Source: Daphnia pulex
Taxonomy: Eukaryota; Arthropoda; Branchiopoda; Diplostraca; Daphniidae
DNA length: 64,000 nucleotides
Direction: 5' to 3'
Assembly (NCBI RefSeq): GCF_021134715.1
Contig: NC_060023.1
Coordinates: forward strand, 2,232,001 to 2,296,000
Below are positions 9,722-20,899 of this stretch, one piece after another. Position 1 is the stretch's first letter. Every line of letters begins with the position of its first letter. Under the pieces are notes generated by a model, which was given only the letters and a program-made list of their open reading frames with translations, was not told where the DNA came from and searched no databases. A program made the position numbers and the translations under genes.

Positions 9722-12486
9722 CAACCTGACATCAAGTGAAGTGACAGTGCCTGTGGATAATCTAGATGCGGATCTATCGGTACCGAGTATTGAAGTTTTA
9801 TCTTCTACCGAAATTCTAGAAGAATCTGCTTATCCCGATATTTCTGCCAGTGAGGTTATCTCTGCTGATGCTGAGCCCAATGTCAAACTGGAAAATGTTC
9901 TAACTACAAATAATGTGCTTAATGTGACCAACAATGTGACCCGTAACAACGAGAGTGGATCTAGTGAAGATGACATCCCATCATTCAGTGAATGGACGTT
10001 AAAGGTGTTGGCGGAGGAAGAGAAATCAGGTAAATTTTTTTTGTTTAAAATCGAGAAAGTTTACTGATCGTTTAAACATTCACAAATTGTGTAGGTGCAA
10101 ACGGAAGTACTGGTGTGCAAACCCCTGCTAAATTATCTAAAGTATCTGCTCGGCGAAAATTTGGTTCGTGATTGAATTATGTGAAGCCATTCAAGCTCAA
10201 AGGGTAAGGCGATTAGCTTGGATTTTTCTTTTCTGAGGTTTTATCACTTCCTCTTGCTAATTTGTAGGTGGGCATTGCCAATTTCGAGTTATTTTCATCC
10301 TCGCCGAAGGATTTCCGCGTTTACATTAGCGACCGTTATCCAACTCGGGATTGGGCTTTGATTGGTCTGTTCACCGCCGCTGAGGTCCATTCAAAGTTTC
10401 ACACTGGAAAGGCAGCTCCTTGGCAAGTTCGTTAAGGTGAGATAACTAAATGGAGAATTTTTTCCTTCATTTTTAAAAATAATTGTTGGAATTTGATAGG
10501 TGGAATTGGTCAGTCACTATAGCAAGGAACATTTTTGTCCCATCTCACTTTTTCACGTCTACGGTAACAGCGAATACGAGGTGCTAGACAATGAAGAAGA
10601 TTCCCGGACGGGATAAATTTCACACCGTCAAGAAGAGGATTCAACAGAGGAAGAAATGCTTTTGATTTGAAAAAAAATAACAGCAACACCGATGTCGTCG
10701 TGGAAGGAAAAAATTTATTTGGGAGTGCCAAAGATGCTGTCATAAACATAGTGAAGAAAGCAGCCGAAGTCCTTACCAAGAGTCCTGCTCCGCAAAGTGT
10801 GATGGTGACCGTTAACGAAACAGATAATAAAGAAGCGATACACCCAACTGTTTGCTACACAGCAGTCCAGCCGGTCAATGTGTCACGAGCTATCAACGGA
10901 TCTCTCAGCTGCGAATGGAAAGAATTGAAATTTCTTGCCTCACTGCCTTGGCTTCACTCTTCGTTGCTCCTCCAATGTCAGAAAGAGTCGTTTGATCAAA
11001 CATTTTCTTCGGTAGAATTGGCTTTCGCTGAATCCATATGGACTCGGTCGACTATTCAAGCTCTTTGCCACTGGATCTTGCCAGAAGACCCGCACATTCC
11101 AGCTTCATTGGAATCAGTCTCACCCCCAATTGTGGAGTTGGATGTGCCTGAGAATGTAAATCCGTGTACTGAAGCTCAACAGGTCGGTGAAGTGGAATCC
11201 ATCGCTGCTGAGCAGCCCAGTGCTGAACAGAATGAACTCGAAAATTTGGAGCAGTTATTTTCTGAAGAAATGGGAACAGTAGCAACGTCGTCGGATGACC
11301 TACCAATCGGAATGGAGACCATTATCCCAAATGATGGCTTCTTAATTGAGCCTTCGAAGCCCATTGGTGTACAACAGCAACAACAAGAGCAACATCAACA
11401 GTATGATCAACAGCAGCCCCAGGAGCAACAGATACAGCAACAACAACATCGTCAGCAGCAGACACAGCCAATATTTGGAAGAGCTTAGCCGTCGGTACAA
11501 ACGCCAAGTAGACAATATGCAGAAATCGTTAAATTGCACTCTACAGGTTCGTTTCCGTCAAATTCTATTTAAAAAATAAAACATCAATGTCATCAGAGAA
11601 ATTTATTTTCCCGTTTAGACTTTGAACGACACGTTGCAGCGAATGAGCACGCAAGAAGAGCGTTATCAAGTCGTACTAAGTCAGCTCCATTTTGATATGG
11701 CCGAATTAAAAACCTCGGCGTACAAACTGGCAGAGGAGAATCTGGTCCTTCGAGCTCAGGTGACCCATTTTTCCAAACGATTTCCTTTTTTGGATTTTGT
11801 TAGCTGACTAAAGATGTTTTTTTTTTTTGTATTTTATTTAGACAATTGAACAGCACTTGTTTCTTATGGTGGTTGAGGTGATTGTCATAGCAGTGTTGGT
11901 CGTCTTCCTTCTACGTAATTTTACGCGGCCACAATTTAATCAGCCACCCGATCCTCGTCATTCTCCGACTCACCGACAAAAAGAGCACCAGCCAGCTCCA
12001 TTAGATTTCCGGCTCGAGGTCGGTCAGAAGGTTGAAGAAGTCGAGATGGTCAAAACAACTTTGCCCGTGTCCCTGAATATGTCAGAAAAGGCCTTGCAGC
12101 CATACAAGACGAAAACTCAGGTTAGTCCAACACCCAGTCTTGCCGACAGCTCGAGCTCCGGATGCGAGTCAGCTTTCAGTTTCCCAAATTCAAATTGTAC
12201 AACAACAAGTCGCGATCCAAGTCCAGTTGATGGTAACAGAGCTAGGGGCAAATCGAGCAAGAGTGGTAGCAAGAAACAGCAGAAGAAAAGGAAACAAAGT
12301 CTTAATAATGTCCTCCCCAACGACAAAGCATCCATCTACCACTCGAAAGATGCCAGGTCAACTATACACCCCCCAAAAATTCGCCTCAAATCTGACAATT
12401 GGGAATGGCACTCTCGAGCTAAAATCCTTGCAGCCCAATTTATTAAAGAAAACTACCAAACGAGTGGAATGCGAAGTAGCTTTTAA
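9722..12486 (+). pseudogene. Decayed SUCO/SLP1-type SUN-domain gene
   Basis: The parts appear in the order of SUN domain-containing ossification factor (SUCO). DDIPSFSEWTLKVLAEEEK lies at the end of exon 9722-10029. SUN-like pieces follow: [42 protein letters not shown] and VELVSHYSKEHFCPISLF (exons near 10095-10203, 10268-10436 and 10500 onward). Then come KNLFGSAKDAVINIV, a glutamine-rich run near 11375-11465, the conserved helix YLEELSRRYKRQVDNMQKSL, and a membrane segment (VVEVIVIAVLVVFLL) with a basic tail. SUCO proteins are ER or nuclear-envelope membrane proteins. The frame fails several times: an internal deletion before FVIELCEA, a shift before [15 protein letters not shown], a stop after DNEEDSRTG, and a shift after the glutamine run. 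Introns are kept, so this is a duplicated gene, not a retrocopy. The first exon is missing. Confidence 0.75.
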
Positions 12487-14316
12487 AAGAAAGGAGCGCA
12501 GAATCATAAAAAAAGAATAAGAATCTGTACAGAGGAAACGAAAAATTCCAATGACCCTTACTTTTTTTTTGTACTTTTCTTTTTGAAGAAAAAGGGACAT
12601 TTGTTGTATTTTTCTAGATTGATAGTTGATTGATTAAAATGTTGACAGGGAAAAGGCCTAAATCGGATATCCGCATTTATTATTATTTTTTTTTAGAGAT
12701 TGTTATTCCGGCTCTAGTCGTGACAATTGGAAATGAAAAGCAAGCAAAAAAAATAATAATATCCTTTTCCCCTTCATTGTATGATTTGCGAAATTTTGCG
12801 CTATTTCGTGTGATATTTTTGATGACTTACTTACTGTACTTTTTCACGCGTTTCTTTATCCTCCCATCCGAATACTTGCCCGTTCCGTTTCGGCTGACTT
12901 TTGAGACACAAAGGTAAAAACAAAAACAAAAAATTTGGAAACCCGGAGCGGATAATCTCGTCATTCTTTAAAAGTGTTAAGGACTCACCGGTAACTAGTA
13001 GCAATTTTAATTGTCGAAAGATGCATACAGAATGATGGAGACTATCAGTGACTAAAAAACGTAAGTCAGCACGAGCATAAATTTGCGGGGATATTTAAAC
13101 AATTCATGGGTTTCATGTGAATTTTCTACTTTTTGTGTCATGACCGACAGCTTTTTGTTTTGTGTGTTCAATTTTTTAACGGTATATACTCGCTTGCTGT
13201 TTCAATACAATTAGCTCGTTTTACAATCCCATAAACGTAACGTTGAAATCATCTTTTTAAGTCTCCGATTTGATTTAACCAGTGATTTGTTAACAGATTC
13301 AACTATGTGATAGTGACTCTTTTCTTCTAGGAAATAGAGCGCAATGAACAGCGGGCGATAGTTAGGAACAAGAACAGGTTTTCTAATTGCCGGAAGCGAA
13401 AGGTGAGTTCCATATTCCATTTGACATGTTTTTGCGGGTAACCGAACCTTTTCAAACTACTAGTTATTTTACATAAAAAAGGTTGTTGTCATTTTGAAGA
13501 AAATTTATTTTCTGAGTCAGATTAAATCAAATGTGCTTCACTCAAGGTGAACAGCAGTGTCAGGTTTTTTCAAGATATATGACTATGCGTCTTGTTATTT
13601 TACTTATTTTTTGCGATTTTCTTTCTTGATGAATTTTCATTAGCATTTTATCAAGGGTCCACTTTTCATTAAGTCAACGTCTCTTGGGTAAATCTATTTT
13701 GCGGATAGTTTTAAGATTTAACAGTTAAATTACTTGGTGTCTGTAATCGACCATTTCAAAAATAGATACCGGTTCCCAGATTTAAGGAAAGACATTAAAG
13801 CAAATTTGCGTATGTACTGAATAATACTAAAACCTAGTTAATCCTGGCTGATTTAAACTAAATGCTCAGTGTAAGCAGTGCTTTTTGTATTGACCTTGGC
13901 GATAACCTTTGCTACATTACATAGTCAGATCACGTAATAAGCGATACTAACTTGCATAACAACAGTCGTGATGTTGAATATGTAACAGCAACTCACGAGC
14001 GATAATGAGGACGGCGCCATGGATAAAAATAAGTTTGTCATTTCACATTGATAACAGGTAAATGAAAATTTCAAAATTTCAGTTTCTATGGAAGGTTTTT
14101 CTAAAGCTGGTCCACCAGAATTTTAACAGGAATGCAAATTCAAATATATCTAGGTTTGGCTGACATATCGAGACCTATTAAGAGTTTTGACACATTTGAA
14201 CGAATTGATGCAGCGTGAATTTTAGAAAACGGAAGTAAAAGTCGTGCATATTTTTTTTGTAACATTTGTATTTATTATTACTTTAGTACTGCTGTAACTG
14301 ACAACAGAGCGACATT
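12487..14316. other. Intergenic, AT-rich
   Basis: This contains the 3' flank of the SUCO-like copy and homopolymer tracts. Short frames at 12630-12917 and 13211-13420 show no recognisable domain. I see nothing further. Confidence 0.4.
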
Positions 14317-15388
14317 TTACCTCGGGCAGTGAATGATTTTTCGGAATGATTTTCGAAAGTTATCCGAAATGAATGCGTACAGAAAGGGGTTCATGCAGGA
14401 ATTCATGTAAGCTAGTATGTGCGACGTTATTTGTATCACAACGGTAACGGGTGAGGTGTTAAACAAGGCCAGACTTTTCAAAAGCAAATACAGCTGAATG
14501 GGGAGCCAACATATGGCAAAAGTGCAAACAACGATGCACACCATGCGAGTAACACGCATCTTTTTACCGCGCTGACGCCTAACGGAAACACGTCCTCCGT
14601 GCGTTGTCCGTCTCCACAAATGCGTGAGCATGCCTATGTATAATCCGCAAATTAGCAAAAGTGGGACGACATAAGAACTTGCATAAGAAGTTGCAAAAAA
14701 TGCGATCTGAAGTAGCTCCATCCTTCCTAAACGAAATTGTTGGTTTTTTTTTAAGAGAAAATTTTTTTTCAATTAATAAGGAGAGTTAACTGCCGTTTTC
14801 GTAATGTTTGAAAGAATTCAATAACCTTGTGGAGAAACCGACAACCGGTATACTCTTCGCCAGCAAATTGGTACACAACGTGTCCGTGGGCCATCAGTAA
14901 TGGGACACAGGCCGAGAAAATAACAACCTAAATGGAACGTGAAAATCTACGCTGTAAGTATGGAGAAATCGGAGAAATTGAAAAGGTTAGTACTTCATGA
15001 GAAAGAAATACCCAAGTAACGGCGATTGCCCAATACCGCAATACGTCTTTGTTTTTGTTCGAATAGAGATGGAACTGAGCGGATGGACAACAATTAAATA
15101 GCGATCAAGTGACATTAGAACTAAGGTGTAAATACTGGCATTAGCTGTCACGATAACTAGATAATGGACAATTTTACACCAGACCTCACCAAACGGCCAA
15201 AAGAGTAGAGCGTAATCCGAGGCAGTGAACGGAACGCAAAATACAATAAATAAAAGATCGGCAAGTGCTAAATTGACGATGAGCAGGTTGGTTGTGCTAC
15301 GCATTCGCGAATTGGCAACGACCACCGTTACAACTAGGGCATTACCGAAGAACCCAACTATGGCAATAATTCCAAATATGACGGGTAC
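14317..15388 (-). pseudogene. AstA-R: Allatostatin A (galanin-type) receptor GPCR, frameshifted and partial
   Basis: Minus-strand exons at 15012-15388, 14826-14927 and 14317-14726 encode a rhodopsin-family receptor. TM1 is IIAIVGFFGNALVVTVVV. TM2 follows RMRSTTNLLIVNLALADLLF. TM3 ends with SLDRYLIVVHP (a DRY motif), TM4 is RYWAIAVTW plus VVIFSACVPLL, then TM5, TM6 with CTFAICWLPIQLYLLL, and TM7 with NSCMNPFLYAFISDNFRKSF. The RSTTNLLI motif and overall match are those of arthropod allatostatin A receptors, which couple a neuropeptide signal through G proteins at the plasma membrane. The first exon listed (377 bp) and the last (410 bp) are each one base short of a full frame: one loss lies near the AACAAAAACAAAG run before TM4, the other in TACTTCAG just before TM5. 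The middle exon is exactly 34 codons. The N-terminal extracellular exon was not found. This is either a young pseudogene or a gene with two assembly errors. Confidence 0.8.
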
Positions 15389-16433
15389 CTTGAACGAGAA
15401 ATAAATTCAACATACAGTACAACACACATGACAATTAGTTCAAAAGGGATAGTGTTTTTAGTTACAAGAGTTAATCGAGGGTCCTAAATGAGGCTCTTTT
15501 TGTAGATAATAGTAATAATGTTTTTATTTAGATAATTGGAGCTCCATTAGCGAATCAAATTCCTCACTAGTATCGACTATCGAGATAGCCTATAGGCTAT
15601 CTATAGGCTAAACTAACGGACCTCGATTAGCTATGTGCCTCAATAACAGGAACCCTATTTGAAATGAAATCAATAGGAGTTGCTAAATAAGGTCAAATTC
15701 CATACCACTATAGAAATTATGTGTAGCATAGCAAAAACATGGGAATTCAATCATTTATGCATTCTTCTACCACAGAGCATTTTTTTGTTTAATAATGCCG
15801 TAACAAAACTTGAAAAACTAAACTCTATTTCGCTTAACTTGAGCCAACAAGAAATAAATTACGCCCAACGCACAAGTGGTACGGCGTAACACGCTAACGA
15901 ACACACAATTGAGATAATTTTTATTTTTACAAACCTTATATAACATCCGATCATTGAGGAGGGGGTCCATGCGCTTACACACCCACAGGTGTGCCCGCAC
16001 ATCGTGCAACACTATAGCTATAGAGGTCGAAAACATTATGGCAAATTTGCAATCAAGATTTATTTGAAATTTCAGCATGTTAGCAGCTGCTGGCTGCTGG
16101 CCCCTATACATTGCCAGACTGATTTGTGATTTCCAAGTCACGGGTAAAAACTAAAAAGTAATTTTTTAAAAATACAACTATCAGGTAAACTTAAATGACA
16201 ATTTTTTAGCCTTCAATTTTCATGGAAGTGCATGTTAATGCAAGATTTTAGTTGCTGTTTTCATTTTCTAACGCTGATTTTACGCATTGTGGTGCCATCT
16301 AGTAGAAGAAGATACCAGGAGGTGCCGGTGTGGCGGCAGGTCCCTCTTGGTGTTGTCTTTTTTTTGTGTGTGTGTGTCGTGTCTGTCGTCTGCTTGGCGA
16401 TTGAAACAAAACAAATCGAAAGCAGACGACAGT
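15389..16433. other. Intergenic stretch
   Basis: This is the upstream side of the receptor copy. A small palindromic cluster (ATAGCCTATAGGCTATCTATAGGCT) lies near 15587-15611, and a (GT)n tract near 16362-16380. A 107-codon minus frame at 15818-16141 has no recognisable domain and does not supply a receptor N-terminus I can justify. Confidence 0.35.
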
Positions 16434-17330
16434 AGGGGAGACTGGACCCATCTTGGACAGTCGCGGTTTTTCCCGCATATATCCCGATCCCCTTGGGCAA
16501 AAGAGTTTTTTTTGGCTAAGGTCATTCTTTAGCCTTGCCCCCACCCCCTTGATTTTTTTAAAATGTGTAACTTTAAAATTTAAGAATTTACATTGATTTC
16601 CATTTTTCGTGGTTTTTTTACCGATCCGGGGTGAAATTAGACAGGGGCCTGTACCAAGTTAGACAGGGTATTAAAAGAGGGATAGTATGAATTAAAAATT
16701 ATGAAAAAATCAGGAAATGTAGATGGTAATGTAGTTTAACCCCAAACAAATTTTGGAAATTATATCTTTAAAACTGAAAAAACTTTCTTAAAGTGAAAGA
16801 ATTACAACTTTTATATGGGGCGAGATAGGGAAAAAATGTAGGTGGCGCTGAAATCAATATATTACCCATTGTCCACTGTCCAAAATGGCCTCAAAATCAT
16901 GCCCCCCGCAAATTAATTAATTGTAGGTACACCAAAGCACCTAAAAATAATTTTCTTACACACAATTGTAAAGGACAAACAGTTTTACACACTGATGTGT
17001 TTAAAATTTTTTTTACTCAAACAAACTTGGACAAGATCAATAATTCGGGTGAAAAATTTTGCAATAATTTATCGTGTTTTTTAGCTAGAGCTAGTTGCTA
17101 GAGGTAGTGAGAACACCTCTGATTTTTTTTTCAGATTTTTGTTTACATTCACTGAAGTAATTTTAGCCGGTTCTAAAAGTCTTTGGAATGCCGAGAGGAC
17201 CTTATGCAAATTAGGCCACTTTGACCTTTTTTTTGCAGTTGAACGGCTTGGGCTAGGGAAACTCGACTTTTTTCTAAAAATCGGTCTGCGTTAGCTTTAT
17301 ATCAGGTCTGATTTTCAATTTTTTTCATTT
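16434..17330. repeat. Interspersed GGGGAGACTGG... repeat with internal TTAGACAGGG motifs
   Basis: Starting with TAGGGGAGACTGGACCC at 16433, the segment carries degenerate echoes of one phrase: ATCTTGGACAG (16452), GGGGTGAAATTAGACAGGGG (16629) and CAAGTTAGACAGGG (16655), with GGGGCGAGATAGGG near 16817. Related starts occur at 46080, 47646 and 60625. This looks like an old, internally repetitive interspersed repeat family. I cannot assign it to a superfamily. Confidence 0.45.
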
Positions 17331-17441
17331 ATATTATCTAAGTTAAATTTTAAGTTGAAAAACGAAAAAGTAGAATTCCCCTTTTTTCTGCTCCCATCCT
17401 TTTGTTTTCTTTCGCGCCAACGAACCTCCACCTCGCGCCTT

Positions 17442-17610
17442 GCTCCTTTCGGCGAGCTCCGGAAGCATTTCCCAGTAGTTCTCTCCCTTCAGAACCTCCC
17501 CTACCGCCAAGTAAGGTAAAGCTTCCGGAGCTCGCCGAAAGGAGCAGGGCAGTCGAAAAGAAGGAGGAGGGGGGAAAAAGTCGACTGCTGGACTTAACAC
17601 AGAGTGGCCC
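17442..17610. repeat. Perfect 25-bp inverted repeat with CTGCTGGACTTAA tail
   Basis: Positions 17442-17466 (GCTCCTTTCGG...GGAAGC) and 17521-17545 are exact reverse complements, separated by 54 bp. After the right arm comes GGGGGAAAAAGTCGACTGCT and GGACTTAACAC. Related, degraded sequence returns at 34355-34610. Together these look like a small foldback family. Confidence 0.6.
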
Positions 17611-18828
17611 ATCTCCTTATCTCTGATGATAACACGCTACATTGGGCAGCAACAATGGGAACATGGAACTACAAAAAAAATGAAATCAAATTAATTTTAG
17701 CATCAATGAAAATAATGCTATGGTGTTTCACATGGTTAACCCAAATATTCCATGGCAACATTATCTGATATCTTTTGTTGAAACAGAAATTTAGATGATC
17801 TCATCAAAGATCATCTCATTAAAGATTTAAATACAAATTCACATTTGAATTTGAACTTTATTCAATGTTGATGACTCAACAAAATTCCAAAATATTAAAA
17901 CTAATCAATGGAAGCCAAGATTTTTTCCTTAAAACGCCTTTAGTTTGACTCCCAAATCAAAACATTTAATTTTTTGTTAACCTTAATTAGATAGTCACTT
18001 TGCTAACCTTCAATTAGTGCATGTTATTGATGTTAACAGCAAAGGCCTGCGAAATTTGACGTAAGTGCTAGAAAGGATAGCTGAAGTGAAGTTTATGTGG
18101 AAAATCTTCATCTGTTTAATGAAAGATTTTGCAATTAAAAACATTTTATTTACATGTGAAATGTTTCTCAGCTTCTGGACGTGGTGGACAGTATGGTTTG
18201 AAACCATTGGTTTCCAAATCTTCCAAGCTTTCAAGATTCTTCTACAAATAAAAAATGGCACTGAACACCTTCATGGTTACTGTACGTGAAAAAATGTATT
18301 GTGCTCATAAAACTTCTGAGGCTTTACTTCTAGCTCAACACATTTAATTTCAAATGTAAACTTGAAAAAAGGCCCTGATTCGATTCCTGCTCCCTCACAT
18401 TGCCCTCCAAATTTTTCTCACTGTTTACCATGTCAATCTGTAGAATTTCACCCTGCATATACTTAACAACTTAACACAACTACTGTTACTCACAATAAGC
18501 GGACGACGGTGAGCAGCGTCTTCTCGCAAAACACCACCAGTTCTTCTTGAGAGGTCGAACAATTGGATTACAGCATTTTACACCAATTCCTCGTCACACA
18601 TGACAATCTAAATAATTCGGAAAAATCAATTACCAAGTGTTTCAGTGGGAAACTGTTGAACATTATAAGTAAACTATACATGTGTGGGTCCTACATTTAT
18701 AAAAAATGACCATATGCCCTGTACAAAACATTTTATTATTATGACTTCTACTACTTCAATAGTGGAAAACTTACATGCTACGGATTATCTGAATGATTTA
18801 GTATTTTTCAATTTTTTCTTTGGTCGAA
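17611..18828. other. AT-rich intergenic stretch
   Basis: Overlapping short frames on both strands at 18010-18289 have no recognisable product. Nothing else is supported. Confidence 0.4.
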
Positions 18829-19233
18829 GTTGTTATCCAGTTAAGAGAAAAAACACTTTGAAAAAATACTTCCATAAGAGCCCGTGTAATAAAAGGGTGT
18901 GTTTTTCTCAATATGGCTGCCGACTTTTTTGGACTGCAAGAATCCTGCTATCCGCACGGTGCGAGAGGTCTATCAGTAGGGATAAAGGAAAAATTCACCC
19001 AAAAGTTCCCTCTGGACTGTTCGAAGCGTCACATCGGGAGTCATGAGCATTATCCTGATGGCTGTATAGGAGATATCAGTCTTTCTAATCTTAGTCTTTG
19101 CTTTAATCTACAGATACATAAAAAATCTCAGTATAGACAAGAGTATAGACAAGAGACTTTATATGATGGTCCCTATGGTAAAATCGAAAGGAGAAAACCA
19201 CATAAAGTTTCCAAAATTAAAGGACAGAAACTG
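18829..19233 (+). mobile_element. Candidate LTR of a gypsy-type retrotransposon (copy 1)
   Basis: This 405-bp segment is repeated in inverse orientation at 51857-52256, with similarity starting at GTTGTTATCCAG and stopping at GGACAGAAACTG in both. It holds AATAAAAGGGTGTGTTTT near 18886, which reads as a polyadenylation signal followed by a GT-rich stretch, as at an LTR R/U5 border. Gypsy-type coding remnants follow directly. Both copies keep a similar open frame (MAAD...FGLQESCYPHGARGL), so an origin as part of a gag region is an alternative. Confidence 0.5.
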
Positions 19234-20800
19234 TGTTTTGTCTCAGTCCAGAGACGAAATTCAGTGATACAACTGTAACGATTTTGGCCACTCCTCGCGC
19301 GATTGTCCTCGTCCAAACCTCCGCTGGAACAGACCGAGACCGGAAAACGAGTCAGCCGACCCCTCGGGGCAGAGTTGGCCATGAACACAGTTCAATCCCC
19401 CACAACCTCGCCGAATGGAAGCCCAATAATCGAAGTGGACATCTTCAGAGTGGGCACGCAAAGAGCTATAGTTGATACAGGATCAAGAAAAAGTGTTATT
19501 TTTGCTAATTTAGTTCGAGAGCGGTCATCTTTCAATATTCAGATCCCTCTAAAAAACTGGAGATCATAAGATAGTAACGTTTTAGCTGTGGTAGGAGAGA
19601 CTAATTTGATTGTAAGATATAATGGTGAAACAATAGATTTAAAACACGTGCTTGTGATGGAAAACACGGCTTACCTAGTTGTATTGGGGAAGGATTGGAT
19701 TGGAAAAGCGAGAGCCGTCATCTACGTCAAAGATGAGAAGCCGGTAGTGAACGTTTCGAAGAATTTCAAAGAAAAAACGCGGTCGCCGAGTGTAAATCGA
19801 GAAAAAGAGAAATTAGGTGGTGATGATGCTTCATAGGGTAGAACTGAACAAGAATTCGTCGATGATGAGGAAAAAGCAGAAGTCGTCTATGTAGAAACCA
19901 ACAACTCATTTGAAAAAGCCGTCGATCAATTAATTTTAATGGGTGTTATGGTAGAAGACGAAGTGATTGCTCCGAAAAGAGAACATAAAACGTGTGTTCG
20001 GTTAAAAGGGGTGAGAGGAATTCTCGCGTCGAGAGTCCATTTTGTTGAAACCGTTACTCAGGTAGGAGCTGAAGAACTGACAGATTCAACTGATAAATTT
20101 TTATGTAGTGTCCGAGCAGGAGAGTATTCTGCTAGACAACTGGCTCAATTTCAACAAGCCGATGAAGATATCCGGCTGATCGTCTTACCATAGCATACTT
20201 ATAGCACCGAAAAAACAATCCAGTTGTGGCGCACTTCATTTTCCACGAAGGAGCACTGTTTAAGAAGAACGCAAAGTCTATCACCCACCGCCGAGATCTT
20301 CTCTACGAGTGCCATGACTCACCTAATGGTGGTCACCACGGAATCGAAAAGACACTCGCGAAACAATAACAGCGATATTGGTGGAAAATATGAAGAAAAG
20401 TGTGAAGTGTTATGTGAAGTCCTGTGAATTCTGTCAACCTTTAAAATCTCGCTTCGGATACCCAGCTGGATCGTTGTGCCCAATTCGTCCTCCTAAAGAA
20501 GTTTTTGAGATGGTGGTGGTGGATCATTTAAGACCGTACCAAGTGTTAAAACAAGTCTCGAAAACTTGTTAAAAAGTGGAAGACCTCCACGCGTATAGAA
20601 GAAGAATTTGGTGTCGCTTCAATGTACGGTTACCTGAAGAAGATGATACTAAAAGTAAACAAGTCGAGTCATCTGAAAATCTGCAGTTCGAGTCGTCCAA
20701 TAGTCATCAGTTCGAACCAAAACAATTACCCGTTCCTTTTTTCTCGCTGGCCGGAAAAGCTGTACGACCGAAAACCAGCAACCATAACTTCATTTATTAT
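19234..20800 (+). mobile_element. Gypsy-type retrotransposon remnant: zinc knuckle, protease, integrase zinc finger; RT missing
   Basis: At 19265 the series TGA-YN-C-NDFG-H-SSRD-C is a gag zinc knuckle whose first Cys codon is now TGA. At about 19470-19490, IVDTGSRKSVI is the DTG active site of a retroviral-type aspartic protease, with the downstream VVLGKDWIGK motif at about 19680-19710. The linker LCSVRAGEYSARQLAQFQQAD (20100-20165) is typical of the start of integrase. It is followed by a broken HHCC zinc-binding domain: NGGHHGIEKTLAKQ near 20325-20370, then CYVKSCEFCQPLKS at 20410-20450. Reverse transcriptase and RNase H, which should lie between protease and integrase, are absent. Several frameshifts and stops make this a dead copy. 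Confidence 0.75.
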
Positions 20801-20899
20801 TAATAGCTACTCGTATCAACTTGTTCGTTTGAATGTCTTTTTCTACTTTATTGTCGAAACCTTCCTGATCGCCCGTCTCCGTTTAATCGTTACGTGATC

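Noticed and set aside
11052..11539. Leucine- or valine-rich minus-strand frames
   Set aside because: Antisense of the glutamine-rich run (CAG/CAA repeats) of the SUCO-like copy.
13211..13420. Minus-strand 69-codon frame upstream of nothing recognisable
   Set aside because: No homology cue, splice site or codon pattern to support it.
15818..16141. Minus-strand frame as the missing N-terminal exon of the allatostatin receptor
   Set aside because: No glycosylation-rich extracellular pattern and no phase-compatible donor that I could justify.
16261..16544. Five overlapping open frames on both strands near a (GT)n run
   Set aside because: Simple-sequence region; none has a recognisable product or splice context.
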